From Wyeomyia smithii (lineage: Eukaryota; Arthropoda; Insecta; Diptera; Culicidae), in assembly GCF_029784165.1 (NCBI RefSeq), contig NC_073696.1:234547271-234611270 (forward strand): a stretch of DNA of 64,000 nucleotides, in the 5' to 3' direction. Below, one piece after another: positions 34,418-44,699 of the stretch; within the stretch, counting starts at the first letter, position 1, and every line of letters starts with the position of its first letter. The position numbers were made by a program, and so were the translations under genes. The notes under the pieces are model-generated. The model made no database searches. It worked only from the letters and a program-made list of their open reading frames with translations, and was not told the origin of the DNA.

Positions 34418-34464
34418 TAATTAGGAAAACATAATACAAATTATGTATTATGTTTTCCTAATTA
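34418..34464. repeat. Perfect palindrome, 21-base arms, 5-base spacer
   Basis: TAATTAGGAAAACATAATAC and one further base form an arm whose exact complement follows after AATTA. It lies just inside the right arm of the 32617-34678 element. Confidence 0.8.
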
Positions 34465-34699
34465 AGTTTTCGGACGAATTTAGATATATTGCATTAATCG
34501 AATACGGATTATTTTAGAATTTATTAACTAACACCCTAAAATCGAGATTTCTCGAGATCCATTTGGTAGATTTTTTAAAAATTTTAACCAGAAGTGTAAA
34601 ATGACCTCAAGAATTGACCCTCATACTTGGATTTGATGGACAATTTTTTTTATAGTAATGGTCCAGCGGGGCACCGTGTTAATATTTTTCATTCGCACT

Positions 34700-35625
34700 T
34701 TCTTGTATTTTTATATCTGCCATTATTTTACCCATAATCCGGCAAGCCAGCGGAATAAATTGATTATGATATGAAAATTTTGTGCTCATTATATGGTAAT
34801 TGAAAACCGAAACTACGATTAAAATGATTCATCGTTTCTTGGGAAAATGGACGTTTCAGATGATAAAATAAAAAAAATATTCTATCGTTGAAAAACAATT
34901 TTGAAATAAATAAGTGATCCCTAAATGCTCTTACATGAGGTCAGTCTGATAGATTTTTTTTTTGTTTTCAATGAGAATTTAATGAACATCCTGGTTAATT
35001 TAAGATCGTTTGATAAGTAACGAAAATATTCTGGCCATTATACGATTGAGAAATACCTAACACCTAGTAAAAATAATACAAAACGTTTTAAAGGAAATGC
35101 TTTTCAGTGTTATGTTTCAGTTTCAGTATTCACCTGTTTACAAATGGTTAAAAAAATATCAAAAATATGTAATGTTTCAGAAAAAAATTATAAGTTACAA
35201 AATAAGAAGTTTTCAAACAATCATTCAAAATTCAGTCAGCAAGCTAAACCAACATCTGCTGAATTTTCTTGAGTGTTTCGCATATCTCCACACCTTTTGG
35301 CGTAACCAATCGCTCTGCAATTGTCGTACTGCCTGAAACTGTGACGGATATATTGTAGATTTAATTTGCGCTGTGTGCGCTTTCGACGTCTCAATTCACT
35401 TCAAATTCCGCTTTGCCACACACTTTCTGCTCACCCACCCGCGCCATGGCGCTCACCGGTATCGGAAAACTTCTGACATAGACAAATCAACATCGAACCA
35501 AGCGGATAAAAGTAGTAAATACCACACAAAGTATCGAATGTGCACCCGCCGAACGCTCGGACAGGGGCGTAAGTGAGAAAGTGGGCAGTCCGGTGGACAT
35601 TTCCTATTATCTACAATCCACCCAC
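34700..35625. other. Intron 5' part next to the splice donor; no features
   Basis: AT-rich to about 35280, then of mixed composition. No ORF of recognisable content. The donor GTGGGT is at 35625-35620 on the minus strand. Confidence 0.45.
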
Positions 35626-36646
35626 CTTAGACAGATCCGCTTGCTGGGTATTGATTTTCTCCCGCTGATACCTGATAAGCTGTATCAGGTCCCGATACTG
35701 GGCGGCATTCTGCACCGGTCCGTCGTTCAGATTCAGCTCATTGAGCAGAAGCAACTCGTTGGCATTGCTCGCGCTGCTGCCGCTGCCAATGCTGCCGGGG
35801 CCGGTGCTGCCCGCCGGAACGGTCCCAGTGGTAGCAGTGGCGGTGACGGCTGCCACAGCAGCATTCAACGCTAGATTCATGTTGATACTATCTTTCTCGA
35901 GTTTCCTGTTGACGTTGAGATTGTTGAGGGTTTGACTATTGATGCTACTGTTGTTGCTGCCGAGGCTGCCGGTTGCGTTATTGTTGTTTAAGCTGTCTAA
36001 CTTATGCAGAAGGGGTGAATTTCTCGGGGGTGGAGGATCGCGATAGGGTGGCGGCACCAGTGCACCGTTTGACGATATTCCGATGACGGGGGAGTTGGTG
36101 TTGCTGTTGGTACTCGCCGGACTGAGCAACAGATTATGATTGCCAGTGCTGCTGACGCTACTGATGCTGCTATTATCCAGTAATAAGCTATCGTTACTGT
36201 TAACATGTTGACCGAGTCCACCAGACCGAGGATTTTCCTTCAACGTTGCACCCACAATCGTCGTTGTTGCAGCCGGTGGCCCATGATGGTGCCCATGATG
36301 GCCGGTGTTGATGCCATTGCTGTACAGCAGACCATTTAGCTTACGGTCCAACGAATTTCGGAGATCTGCAGCATTGAATTCTCCTACAATGCCATTTGCA
36401 ATCGAATGATTTTTGGGCTTCTTGATTACGCTGGCGTACGTCGCTTCGATGGTGTTTCCGTTCTGCTTGCTAATGCTGCTATTACTGCTAGCACTAACAC
36501 TACTGCTGGTACTGCCACTGGAACTGGTGCTGCCGTGCGGTGATTTCTGAGGAATTCCCTTCACTATGCCAACATTTTCGACCTTGACATGGCTGTTTGC
36601 GATGGTCTTGTTGTTGCCGGCTGTGCTCTTCAAAATCGGCGGGGAC
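35626..36646 (-). CDS. RASSF8: RASSF8 homologue, linker exon and start of coiled coil
   Basis: The exon starts at 36646 after CTTTGCTTTCAG, with one base completing a codon from an exon not in the window, then reads SPPILKSTAG in frame. There is no ATG; apparent starts here are internal. It encodes 340 residues: a Ser/Thr/Gly block (STSSSGSTSSSVSASSNSS) about residues 39-57, a basic patch (YASVIKKPKNH), a His-rich run (HHGHHHGPP) near 115, Asn/Ser repeats, a Pro/Arg patch (PPPYRDPPPPR), then from about 316 RDLIQLIRYQREKINTQQAD, which opens the coiled coil and matches ELKKLIRLQTEKLQS of human RASSF8. It ends AAG|GTGGGT in phase 0. The long linker between RA domain and coil is longer than in vertebrates. 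The RA domain is upstream and unseen. Confidence 0.87.
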
Positions 36647-36659
36647 CTGAAAGCAAAGA

Positions 36660-37300
36660 GATGAATTCAATCAGTATGCTACAGCTTTCGTAACGGATGA
36701 TGCTGATGAGTGTTGAACGAGGCAGGCGGAACGCCGCCCCACACCTGCTCTAGAAATTAATTATTCACACCGAAATTTGGGCTTTTTGATGCGATTAAAC
36801 ACTAATTGATTTTCGCAGTTATTACCGAGGTGGGTTGGCGGCTTCGGAGGCAAAAGACGAGCACCGACCGAGTTCGCATGAAGTCGCGAGTCGGGCGGTT
36901 TCATGTTTGACTGGCCTACAAAAAAGTGTGCCCGGCCGCGTGAAGAAGCTGAACCTAGCACGTGGGTTTGCTGGGTGGATGGGTGTTAGGTTGGTTGGTA
37001 GGTTGGAATGAGGGAGGAAATGAATTAAATCTCAGCAGAGTAGAAATTCGCGGCCACCACCGTCGTCATGACGTATACCGACCGAACGGTAAACCGGAGA
37101 GGGACGCAAACATTGAGGCCCGGGTGATGGGAAAGATGTTTACGATGATAGCAAAGTTACTGGAGAATTTTGAAAACAAATACGTCCCTGGTTGCCGCCC
37201 TCACGAAAGCGGTATTACCGCCAAGGTGAATAAATAAAGTGAGGCTTAAAAAGTTTCAAGTGATTTTTTTTTTCGTTCTTGTTGGGCTTGTCGGAAAATT
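36660..37300. other. GC-richer unique sequence upstream of the linker exon
   Basis: No recognisable coding content. It includes GGTTGG-rich plus-strand sequence at 36963-37010. Mixed, non-repetitive composition next to an exon may mark intronic regulatory sequence; inference only. Confidence 0.3.
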
Positions 37301-37984
37301 GGGATCGAAATACAACATACGAAATGGTGCAGTTTACGGGGAAATGAGTCTCAATGCGAGTCACATGCGCGTGTTAGATAACCATAGAAGCTGGGGATGA
37401 AGTTTTTACCGTATGGGAAGCCGTAGTTTGTTGATTGATGTAGGTTTGTCTAGTGTAAAATGATGAACAGTTTTATGATATGTTGAAACCGCTAGAAAAG
37501 GCTTGATGATTGACATGATGTTTTATCCGCTTTCCATCGGCGGTTTTCCTGGGGCTCATCCCAGTCAGCTTTCAGCTTGTTCGTTTTCATCTTTAATAAA
37601 ACTCAACACAACTTAGTGGCAATTTTGTTACTAAATTATTTGATTTGATGAATTAAAAAATTTTAAAAAATCATTAGTTTATTCCAACTGTAAGCGTCTA
37701 TCAAAAACCATTTGGATTAAATAAGTGATATTGGAGAAAACTGTAGTGATGATAGATTTTTCTCAAATCCTAGTAAATAGAAAAAAAATTACAAAAGCAA
37801 TTCAAAATAAAAATGAAAAAAAACAGCAATAACCATGAGGCAAAATAAACAGATCGGGGAAATTTTTTCGATCAAAAATTTTGTTAAGGACCTTATTTGT
37901 GTGACACATTTTAGAGAAATTACGGTTTTGGTCACAGAAATTGGTTTACATGGTTTGAAACCGTCACGTGTATAGGTATATTCA

Positions 37985-38415
37985 ATAGAGTACCAACAAA
38001 AAGGGTCATTTTGAGAAACCCTATACAAACTGTTCACCTGCCCGAAAAAACACCCCGTGCAAAATTTCAGCTCAATCGGACCTTAAATTGGGTGGCGCAA
38101 AGCGATTGAGTTTTGGCCTTTAAAAATCCAAAAATTAACCCAAACGGAGTGGGATGCATGAAATTTTGGTTTGCGAAACTTTTTTTGGTGCCAGATGGCT
38201 TAAAAATGCATGAAACGTCGAGATCTTGTATCATCTGAAGAAAAAAATCACAATTTTGATGATTTTATGAATTTTTGAAGGTCAAAATTAAATCGCTTTG
38301 CGCCACCCCGTTTTAAGTCCGATTGAACTAAAAATATGCACAGGGTGTTTTTTCCCGGTAGGTGAACATGTTGTGTAGGGTTTTTTTGAAAATTTCTGGT
38401 CACTTTTTCACCATA
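37985..38415. mobile_element. ~430-base foldback element
   Basis: Left arm (about 37985-38122) contains GTTCACCTGCCCGAAAAAAC, CAATCGGACCTTAAA and GGTGGCGCAAAGCGATT; the right arm (about 38277-38415) contains their complements (AAATCGCTTTGCGCCACC, AAGTCCGATTG, GTTTTTTCCCGGTAGGTGAAC). The spacer is about 150 bases. Arms are some 80% complementary and there is no coding capacity. Confidence 0.7.
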
Positions 38416-39178
38416 TAAGTATTTGGCACCCTCATATTCCAACAAAGATGAAAAGTTGGCTATAGTTTCTGATTTCAGTTGACTTGCTGAACTACCATCG
38501 TAATCACCACTAAGAATTGATGGAAATAGGGTATTTTTCACCAAGAAATGTTTTATTTTTTGTTATTGTTGAAAAACGGTATTATCTGAAAATTATTACT
38601 TTAATTTAAGGTGAAATGGTGTAGAACTCGCAAACGTCCGACTTCGAGTTACCACTTCAAATTTTCAGAAGTACAAGACTAGGAAATAGATAATGCGTTC
38701 CCGGTGAAAACTCTATTTTATGTTTGCTTCACCGCAGCAAACATAAAATAGCGTTTTCACGGGTGGCGCATTAAGTGTCTTGTGTCTTTGAAAATTCGTA
38801 GCGGGGGCTCGAATTCGGCCTTTTGTGGCTTCAATACCGTTTCATCCAAATATAGGCTCCATCAAATACAAATTTCCCTTATTTTTCACCCGTTTTCAAG
38901 ATGTTCTTATACCTTTCTCCTAGAAAGGCATAGCAATCACTGGTGAAACCGATGAATTAAAAGTGGTCCAACGGGCCGAATGTCGTATGCCACTCGCCTC
39001 AGTTCGACGAGCTGAGCAGTTTTGTATGTGTGTGTTTGTATGTTTGTACATCTTTTCAAACTCAAACATTTTTCTCATAGGATTTCCTGTATTCTTTGCC
39101 AATTTGGCTTCTGAAACAAGAGCATCAGCAGCAGTTCTTAAATATCTTCCGAGAGGTAATGCATATGACACATTCTAC

Positions 39179-40851
39179 CGTGACGTTACAACGTTTTGAC
39201 TATTCTGTTGGCATCATTTTAACTCTAACTTGTATTTTTTTCATGAAACCCTTCAATATTATTACAGATTCGGAAAGTAGACAAAATTTCCTATAAGAAT
39301 GATGTATAAGATATTTGTTTACTTTGTTTATATTACCTTGGGGTGTGAAAATGGAGCGTGACGTTACAACGCGCGAGAAATTGAGGTGTTGGGACTTTTC
39401 TTACAAAAGTCAAAAACAATTTCTTCTTCCGTGATTTGATAACAAATAATAATCGAACATTTTGCCATGTTTAGAGTGCATATAACTGGTAACATCTATA
39501 TTTGAGAAGCTTTTATATTCCGTGACGTTACAACGCTCATTTTCAGCAAGGGATATTCTCAATCCGTTGTAACGTCACGAAAATATGAATCAGTCGATAT
39601 CCATTATTTATCACATATTTCTTAGACATTTTCATAAGAAATAGTTAAATATCTGATTTTATATATTTCTACTTCTACTTCTGCACTTGGTTTGTGGGGT
39701 TATCCATAAACTACGTAACAAATTTACTTTATCGTTTTATGTTTGGGAATGCAGAGCCAAACTTAAACTTGGAGATTTTTAGTGAAGGAATGTGAGTTAT
39801 GATCAAATCAATTCTTTTCTAAGTGACATATATTCTCAAAAGTGTCTTATATGACATTATGTGTAAAACATATTAAATTTATTTTTATTGTAGTTTTTTC
39901 ACAATGTCTGAGTACGTTAGCAGTTTATTCAGCATTTATATTGAAAACAAGTTTACAAATGTGTCGTTAATTCCAATAAATACAAGAAACCTTTCAAAAA
40001 TTATAATAATAACACAAAAATGTCGCTTTTTAGCTTTTTTCGCTCCCGTGATATTTCCTTGATTTTTAAGAGTCACACTAGGGGAATTGTGGGTAAAATG
40101 AACAGGGGTGGAAAAAAGGACACCCGTTTAAATCTCGACTATTACGTTGAAAAATAGTACAAACTTCTTTGGCACCTTATCTTAGAGGCACTAGAAGTTA
40201 TTTGAGACAAAGTATGCGACATGATACAGTCAAACAGTCAAAATAATAAACAAAAACAAAAAACACGTGTACATTCGTGGTGGTGATGTTATTTTTGGCC
40301 TACAAAAAATAAGGTTTTTTATAGTGTAAAATAGTATTTTATAACGATTTTTCTGCAAATATCTGTACTCAAACTACTAACCAGCAGAAATCATCAAAGG
40401 TTAGAAATTGTTTAAATGATTTTCTTGATATATTTAGGTATTTTCAATAATATGTTTGTGCGGGTAAAATGGACCCCATGGTGATGGGAAAAAATTGTGT
40501 TAGTTTCCATTGAAAAATCTAGATGCTTCGTGTTTATATCAGAAAAACAGAAATTTATATCAGAAAAATTAATTCTCTGTTATATGACAGATGTAACGTG
40601 AACTAATTTAGACGCATCAAGTATGTTTTTAAACATAGACGAATATTATATAAGGGGAGAAAAAAAAAACGTGACGCTACAACGCAAATTAAACCCGGTT
40701 GTAACTCAAGTTGTATTCAACCTAGCTGCGATCTTTCAGTATCAAATTAAAGGTATTTTTGAGTATAAAGAGAAAACAAAATATTACTCTGATTAAATGT
40801 AAGGAGTTCCCATGAAGTAAAAAACTGTACTTTTTTCGTGACGTAACAACG
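39179..40851. repeat. Region with six copies of a CGTGACGTTACAACG motif
   Basis: Copies: 39179-39193, 39357-39371, 39521-39535, 39565-39579 (inverted), 40670-40684 (GACGCTAC variant) and 40837-40851 (GACGTAAC variant). The first four are identical 15-mers. The layout resembles the motif-array MITE at 20077, but the terminal repeats are not clear. The motif contains TGACGT, a CRE/ATF core. A second set, GGGTAAAATGRAC, occurs at about 40091 and 40460. Confidence 0.65.
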
Positions 40852-40859
40852 CTAAATTA

Positions 40860-41640
40860 CCCCTGTTTTCATATTGGCCTAAGATCAACATATTTGAAAT
40901 TTCACTTCAAAACCTTTTAGGTATCGAATAAAGCACTTATTTCACAATCATATCACATAAAGAATGTATTATAAATACATACTCCTGATCATTTGTAACC
41001 ATTTAAAAAATATGTAACCAAAAACGCTTGCTTTTTGTTAGTTTTACTTGAACTTTGCAATTAGTTTTCTACAGTTTCTTAAAAACTATAAATTCGACAT
41101 TTGCGTTTTTGGAAGGTTAAAACACTATAGAATCTAGAAAAAATATTTACATTGCTGAAATATGCATTTCAAAAATTGGTTTGTTGGTTTAGCTTCGCAG
41201 AGAACGTGTCATATGTGCATACAACTACACAACTTTTTCAAGTTCCGTCATTCTTGCTTCTACGTTTATTAAGCTGGTCATTTTGACGTAGAACTACGTT
41301 TCTCAGGAAAATTCGCGCAGAGGTGTAAAAAAAATCGGAAAAGGCGAAAAATATGTCCAATTTCAGATGTCTATAAGTTGGTTAATTTGAACGGGTTTCC
41401 TGCGTTCAAGCCGCAGTCGATTAGAAAATCATCTAGCATCATCTCTGATGCAGAAAATTCTGATTTGATTATTCGAACTATTGTACTATTGAAAAATGCC
41501 AAGCCTTGTTGAGACGCAGATTTCGGCCTCTGATTGATCGCTTAATGCTTGCTTTCCCTAACACGGTCGACGGATTATTATACATAGTTAACGAGGAATG
41601 CACTTTTTGGGATTTTTAGAGTCTTTTTCGACTCAAACCA
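40860..41640. other. Sequence without recognised gene
   Basis: AT-rich. Contains one GACGTAGAACTACGT palindrome at 41285. Otherwise nothing seen. Confidence 0.4.
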
Positions 41641-41689
41641 ATCATTTCACTAATGAATGGGGGGAAGGACGATCCCAACTTAGTAGCAG

Positions 41690-41990
41690 CTGGTGGCTTT
41701 AGTGGGTAACATTAGCGGTAGTGGTAATGGTAGCGTTAATGGTAACAGCAGCGGCAGTGGGTAATAAGAGCGTAACGATAGCAGCTGGCTTGCTAAGTTT
41801 ACTTTCGATTCGAAGAATAATTTTTTAGTAGATGGTTTCACAGACGGCCACTTCCTTCGGCGAAACTTTGAAAACAACACAAGTTTTTCGGATCCTGGCA
41901 ATCATAATCGGACGGCCGTCCACTTTTTAGTGAGAACGCAGTTGTGTTGCCAGAGTGTTTAAATCCCCACTTGTTTGCGCTGTAAAGTTT
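41690..41990 (+). repeat. Direct repeat flanking Jockey debris, copy 1
   Basis: AACACAAGTTTTTCGGATCC then TGGCAATCATAATCGGACGG and TTAAATCCCCACT match 43085-43285. Both may derive from the first ORF or 5' region of the same LINE family. Confidence 0.5.
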
Positions 41991-42204
41991 TTGTTTCATT
42001 CCTGTTCAGTGATTTCGTATTTATATGTGCAAATTCGGTAGCACTTTTCCCTTTTTGGTGCAAAATTTCAAGAATATCCAATACACTTCAATGAAAATGT
42101 TAGAATACAAAAGGGAGCAGTTAATTACAAAACAGGCGGGGCCTCTCACAACATTAACATGGGTTACATAAGAACCTGCTTTTGCTCAAATCAATCATTT
42201 AAAA

Positions 42205-42880
42205 GATAGCCACGATCATACCGATCCGCAAACCCGGGAATGGTTCGACGTTGGCATCACAGTATCGTCCGATCAACCTACTCCCAGTGCTGGGCAAACT
42301 GTTTGAAAAACTGATCCTCAATCGCATGATGGAGGTTACTGAAAAACAACATCTTTCTCCTGGAACAGTTTTGGCTTAGTAAGGAGCGTTCCACCAGTGC
42401 GGGTGGTGATCAACATCAGAAGAGATAGTGCTGTATTCAGGTCCACAGCCATGGTATTGCTGGACGTCGAAAAGGCATTTGACAATGTGTGACATGACGG
42501 TTTGTTATACAAGCTCTGTATCTTCAATTTTGCACCATATCTCTCAAAAATTCTCTTTAGCTACCTTCGACAAAAGCTGTTTGTGGTATCATTGAATGGT
42601 TGTCCCGCAGGGCAGTCTGCTGGGCCCATTGCTGCACACCATCAACATCTCCGACCTTTTTCTTTAGAAGATGACTGCGTGCTCTTCCTGTTCGTCAATG
42701 AATTGCAATTGCTGTCAAGGCAAGAATGCCTCGTGATATTACCAACAAACTTAAGCGGCGCCTTGATACCTTTGTCGAATATGCTAATGCCTGAAAAGTT
42801 AAGATCAATGCCTCCAAAACCCTGTTTTTTACGCAACTCCGAGGTGGGATGATCCTTGATTGTCAATATGGTACTTGAAT
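42205..42880 (+). pseudogene. Jockey-clade LINE reverse transcriptase, degenerate
   Basis: Across changing frames I read, in order, IIPIRKPGNGSTLASQYRPI, NLLPVLGKLFEKLILNRM (RT motif 1), MVLLDVEKAFDNV (motif A with the catalytic Asp), WLSRRAVCWAHCC where PQGSxLGP is expected (also seen as QGSLLGPLLHTINISD), then LEDDCVLF in place of FADD (motif C, Ala to Glu), and KVKINASKT. Stops and frameshifts throughout; no endonuclease or tail is attached. The order and wording are those of Jockey-like RTs. Confidence 0.75.
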
Positions 42881-43084
42881 CTCAGCAGGTGGCATTCCCA
42901 GTGTTCGACAAAAAATAAAACGCCTTGAAAAAATTCAGCAGCCCAAACACGAAAAACTGAAGATGAAAACAATAATGTGAATCACTTAAACTTTTAACAA
43001 TTTGTAAAACCAAACAAATCCAAAGAAATACCCAAATGCTTTTTGTCTCTCTCTCCAACAAATCAATTTTACTTTTTGAAGGTG

Positions 43085-43285
43085 TGTCCGTCGGACATAA
43101 TTCAGCAGCAGTGAGTGGCGACAATAGCGGCAGCGACATTACTTCCGGTGATGATCTCTTTTGTTTTGTAAACACAAGCATTCTGGATCCTGGCAATCAT
43201 AATCTGGCGGCCATGTCAAGTTTTCAGTGTGAAAACAGCTTTCTACTATGTTTGCCTCTTAATCCCCACTGTCGGTGTAGCACAG
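43085..43285 (+). repeat. Direct repeat flanking Jockey debris, copy 2
   Basis: AACACAAGCATTCTGGATCC, TGGCAATCATAATCTGGCGG and TTAATCCCCACT correspond to the copy at 41690. An 86-residue ORF covers it (SILDPGNHNLAAMSSFQCEN), and part of that reading (DPGNHN) is also open in the other copy. Confidence 0.5.
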
Positions 43286-43299
43286 CTGTTTTTTGAGGA

Positions 43300-44320
43300 C
43301 AACCAAATAAATGAAATGAAGATTGAACAATTATCTCTAAAGGTTTTGCGCTAGCATGGTAGCTGACATCTACTGATAAAATTTATTCAGAAGTCCTACA
43401 TCAACCTTGCGGTCGTGGCTTTACATACAACTCTTGTAAAAAGTAACAACAGTCAGCAGCAGCAACTAACCAAGAGTTGAACTGAATTCTCGCTTTAGTC
43501 TGGTATACATTGGACAGCTCCATTCGGATAGGCCATATAAGCCCTCCGTCATGAGTATTTTTGTCTTCAACGGACATTAATTCGAGATAAAGCTACCATC
43601 TTCTGCTGTTGGTCGCGACACGGCAGAAGACGGCTTCCGACTAAAGATTAGACAATGTGGATTGTGGCTGCTGTGATGCAGCAGAAAAAATGCCCATTAA
43701 CTACTAACTGAAACGAAATTCGGTTTTTGTTTAATGATTGGGGGCAGTTGTTCCAATACAAATACTGTTCTTCTCATGACAAACAAATCCACAATTGAAA
43801 AGTTAACGAATTTTCTCTTTTGGTTATACACATAGTGGTAGGTAAAGACAAACTTGACACGAGTTTAAAGAAATATTCTTTCTTTTGTGGTGGTAATAGC
43901 TCGAGCCATGGCAGACTGTCTTCTGTTGATTTTCTCCTTTCTATATTATATTATATGCCGTTATAGCGAAAATGCAGGAACGCACACAAGCTTGAAGAAA
44001 TGTGCTGTAATATATGGTGGTAATTGTTCGAGTATTGGTACACTGTCTGTCCTCTACTATACAGGATAAAACTGAATGTATGACATAAAGAGACATAAAC
44101 GATGCCAACATTTCCGTTCGCCTTGAGGGGGTAGCGGAAAGGTTACGACAAGATCTGATAATATTGAAGCGGTGATGAAAATTAAGGACGTGGTCATTTT
44201 AGTTTTCTTCCTTCTTGCTCATTGTGTTGAGTGTTAATGAATCCTAGCTTCCCGTCCTCGTTAATAATGCGGTTGTGTATCAGATATAACCTTCTACTTT
44301 TTTATGGATATGTAGTCTAT
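43300..44320. other. Sequence without recognised gene
   Basis: A TGGTGGTAATAGCTCGAG phrase at 43889 recurs imperfectly at 44016. An inverted partial GACGTA motif is at 43393. Nothing else. Confidence 0.35.
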
Positions 44321-44324
44321 CTCA

Positions 44325-44575
44325 CTCTCTCTCTTTTTCTCTCTCTCTATTTTTCTCTGTATCTCTCTCTCTATTTCTCTCTCTCTGTCTCTTTCCCTTT
44401 CTCTTTCCCTTTCTCTCGCTTTATCTTTTTCTCTCTCTTTTTCTTTCACTCTCTCTCCCGCTCTCTTTTTCTTTCTTTTTTTCTCTTTCAATTTCTCTCT
44501 CTCTCTTTCTTTCTCTCTCTCCCGCTCTCTTTTTTCTTTCTCTCTCTCTCTCTATCTCTCCATCTCTCTCTTTCT

Positions 44576-44618
<43 letters not shown>

Positions 44619-44690
44619 AACTTTCTTTTTATCTCTCTCTCTATTTTTCTCTCTTTCTCTCTCTCTCTCCCTCTCTCTCATTTTCGTGCC
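44325..44690. repeat. ~365-base imperfect (TC)n pyrimidine tract
   Basis: Almost uninterrupted C and T on the plus strand; CTCTCT runs with TTTTC interruptions and a pure (CT)n core near 44585-44615. The ORFs across it in both strands (Ser/Leu/Phe or Arg/Glu only) are composition artefacts. On the minus strand it is a long GAGAG array, the sequence bound by GAGA factor in Drosophila, and it could adopt a triplex. Confidence 0.9.
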
Positions 44691-44699
44691 ATCATTTAC

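Larger units (their letters stand above)
32617..34678. mobile_element. 2.06-kb element with ~200-base inverted ends
   Basis: The left arm CACGGTGCCACGCTGGACCA and the right arm's complement CACGGTGCCCCGCTGGACCA continue to match for about 200 bases, through AATTGTCCATCAAATCCAAG and CTCGAGAAATCTC, to TTAGTTAATAAATT. No clear target duplication. The interior has no recognised transposase; it contains a CA-rich tract and a perfect palindrome. A long-armed non-autonomous DNA element. Confidence 0.75.
3511..35625 (-). other. Giant phase-0 intron (32,115 bases) of the RASSF8-like gene
   Basis: The donor is AAG|GTGGGT at 35625 and the acceptor is TTATTTTTCAG at 3511. Joining the flanks gives QQADLSK-YDSEIQYLES, one uninterrupted coiled coil that aligns with EKQLESNEIEIRFWEQ in vertebrate RASSF8. 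No other host exon was recognised inside. It is packed with transposon remnants in both orientations, annotated separately. Confidence 0.85.

Noticed and set aside
35581..35935. Plus-strand ORFs opposite the linker exon
   Set aside because: Shadows of the minus-strand Ser/Asn-rich coding sequence.
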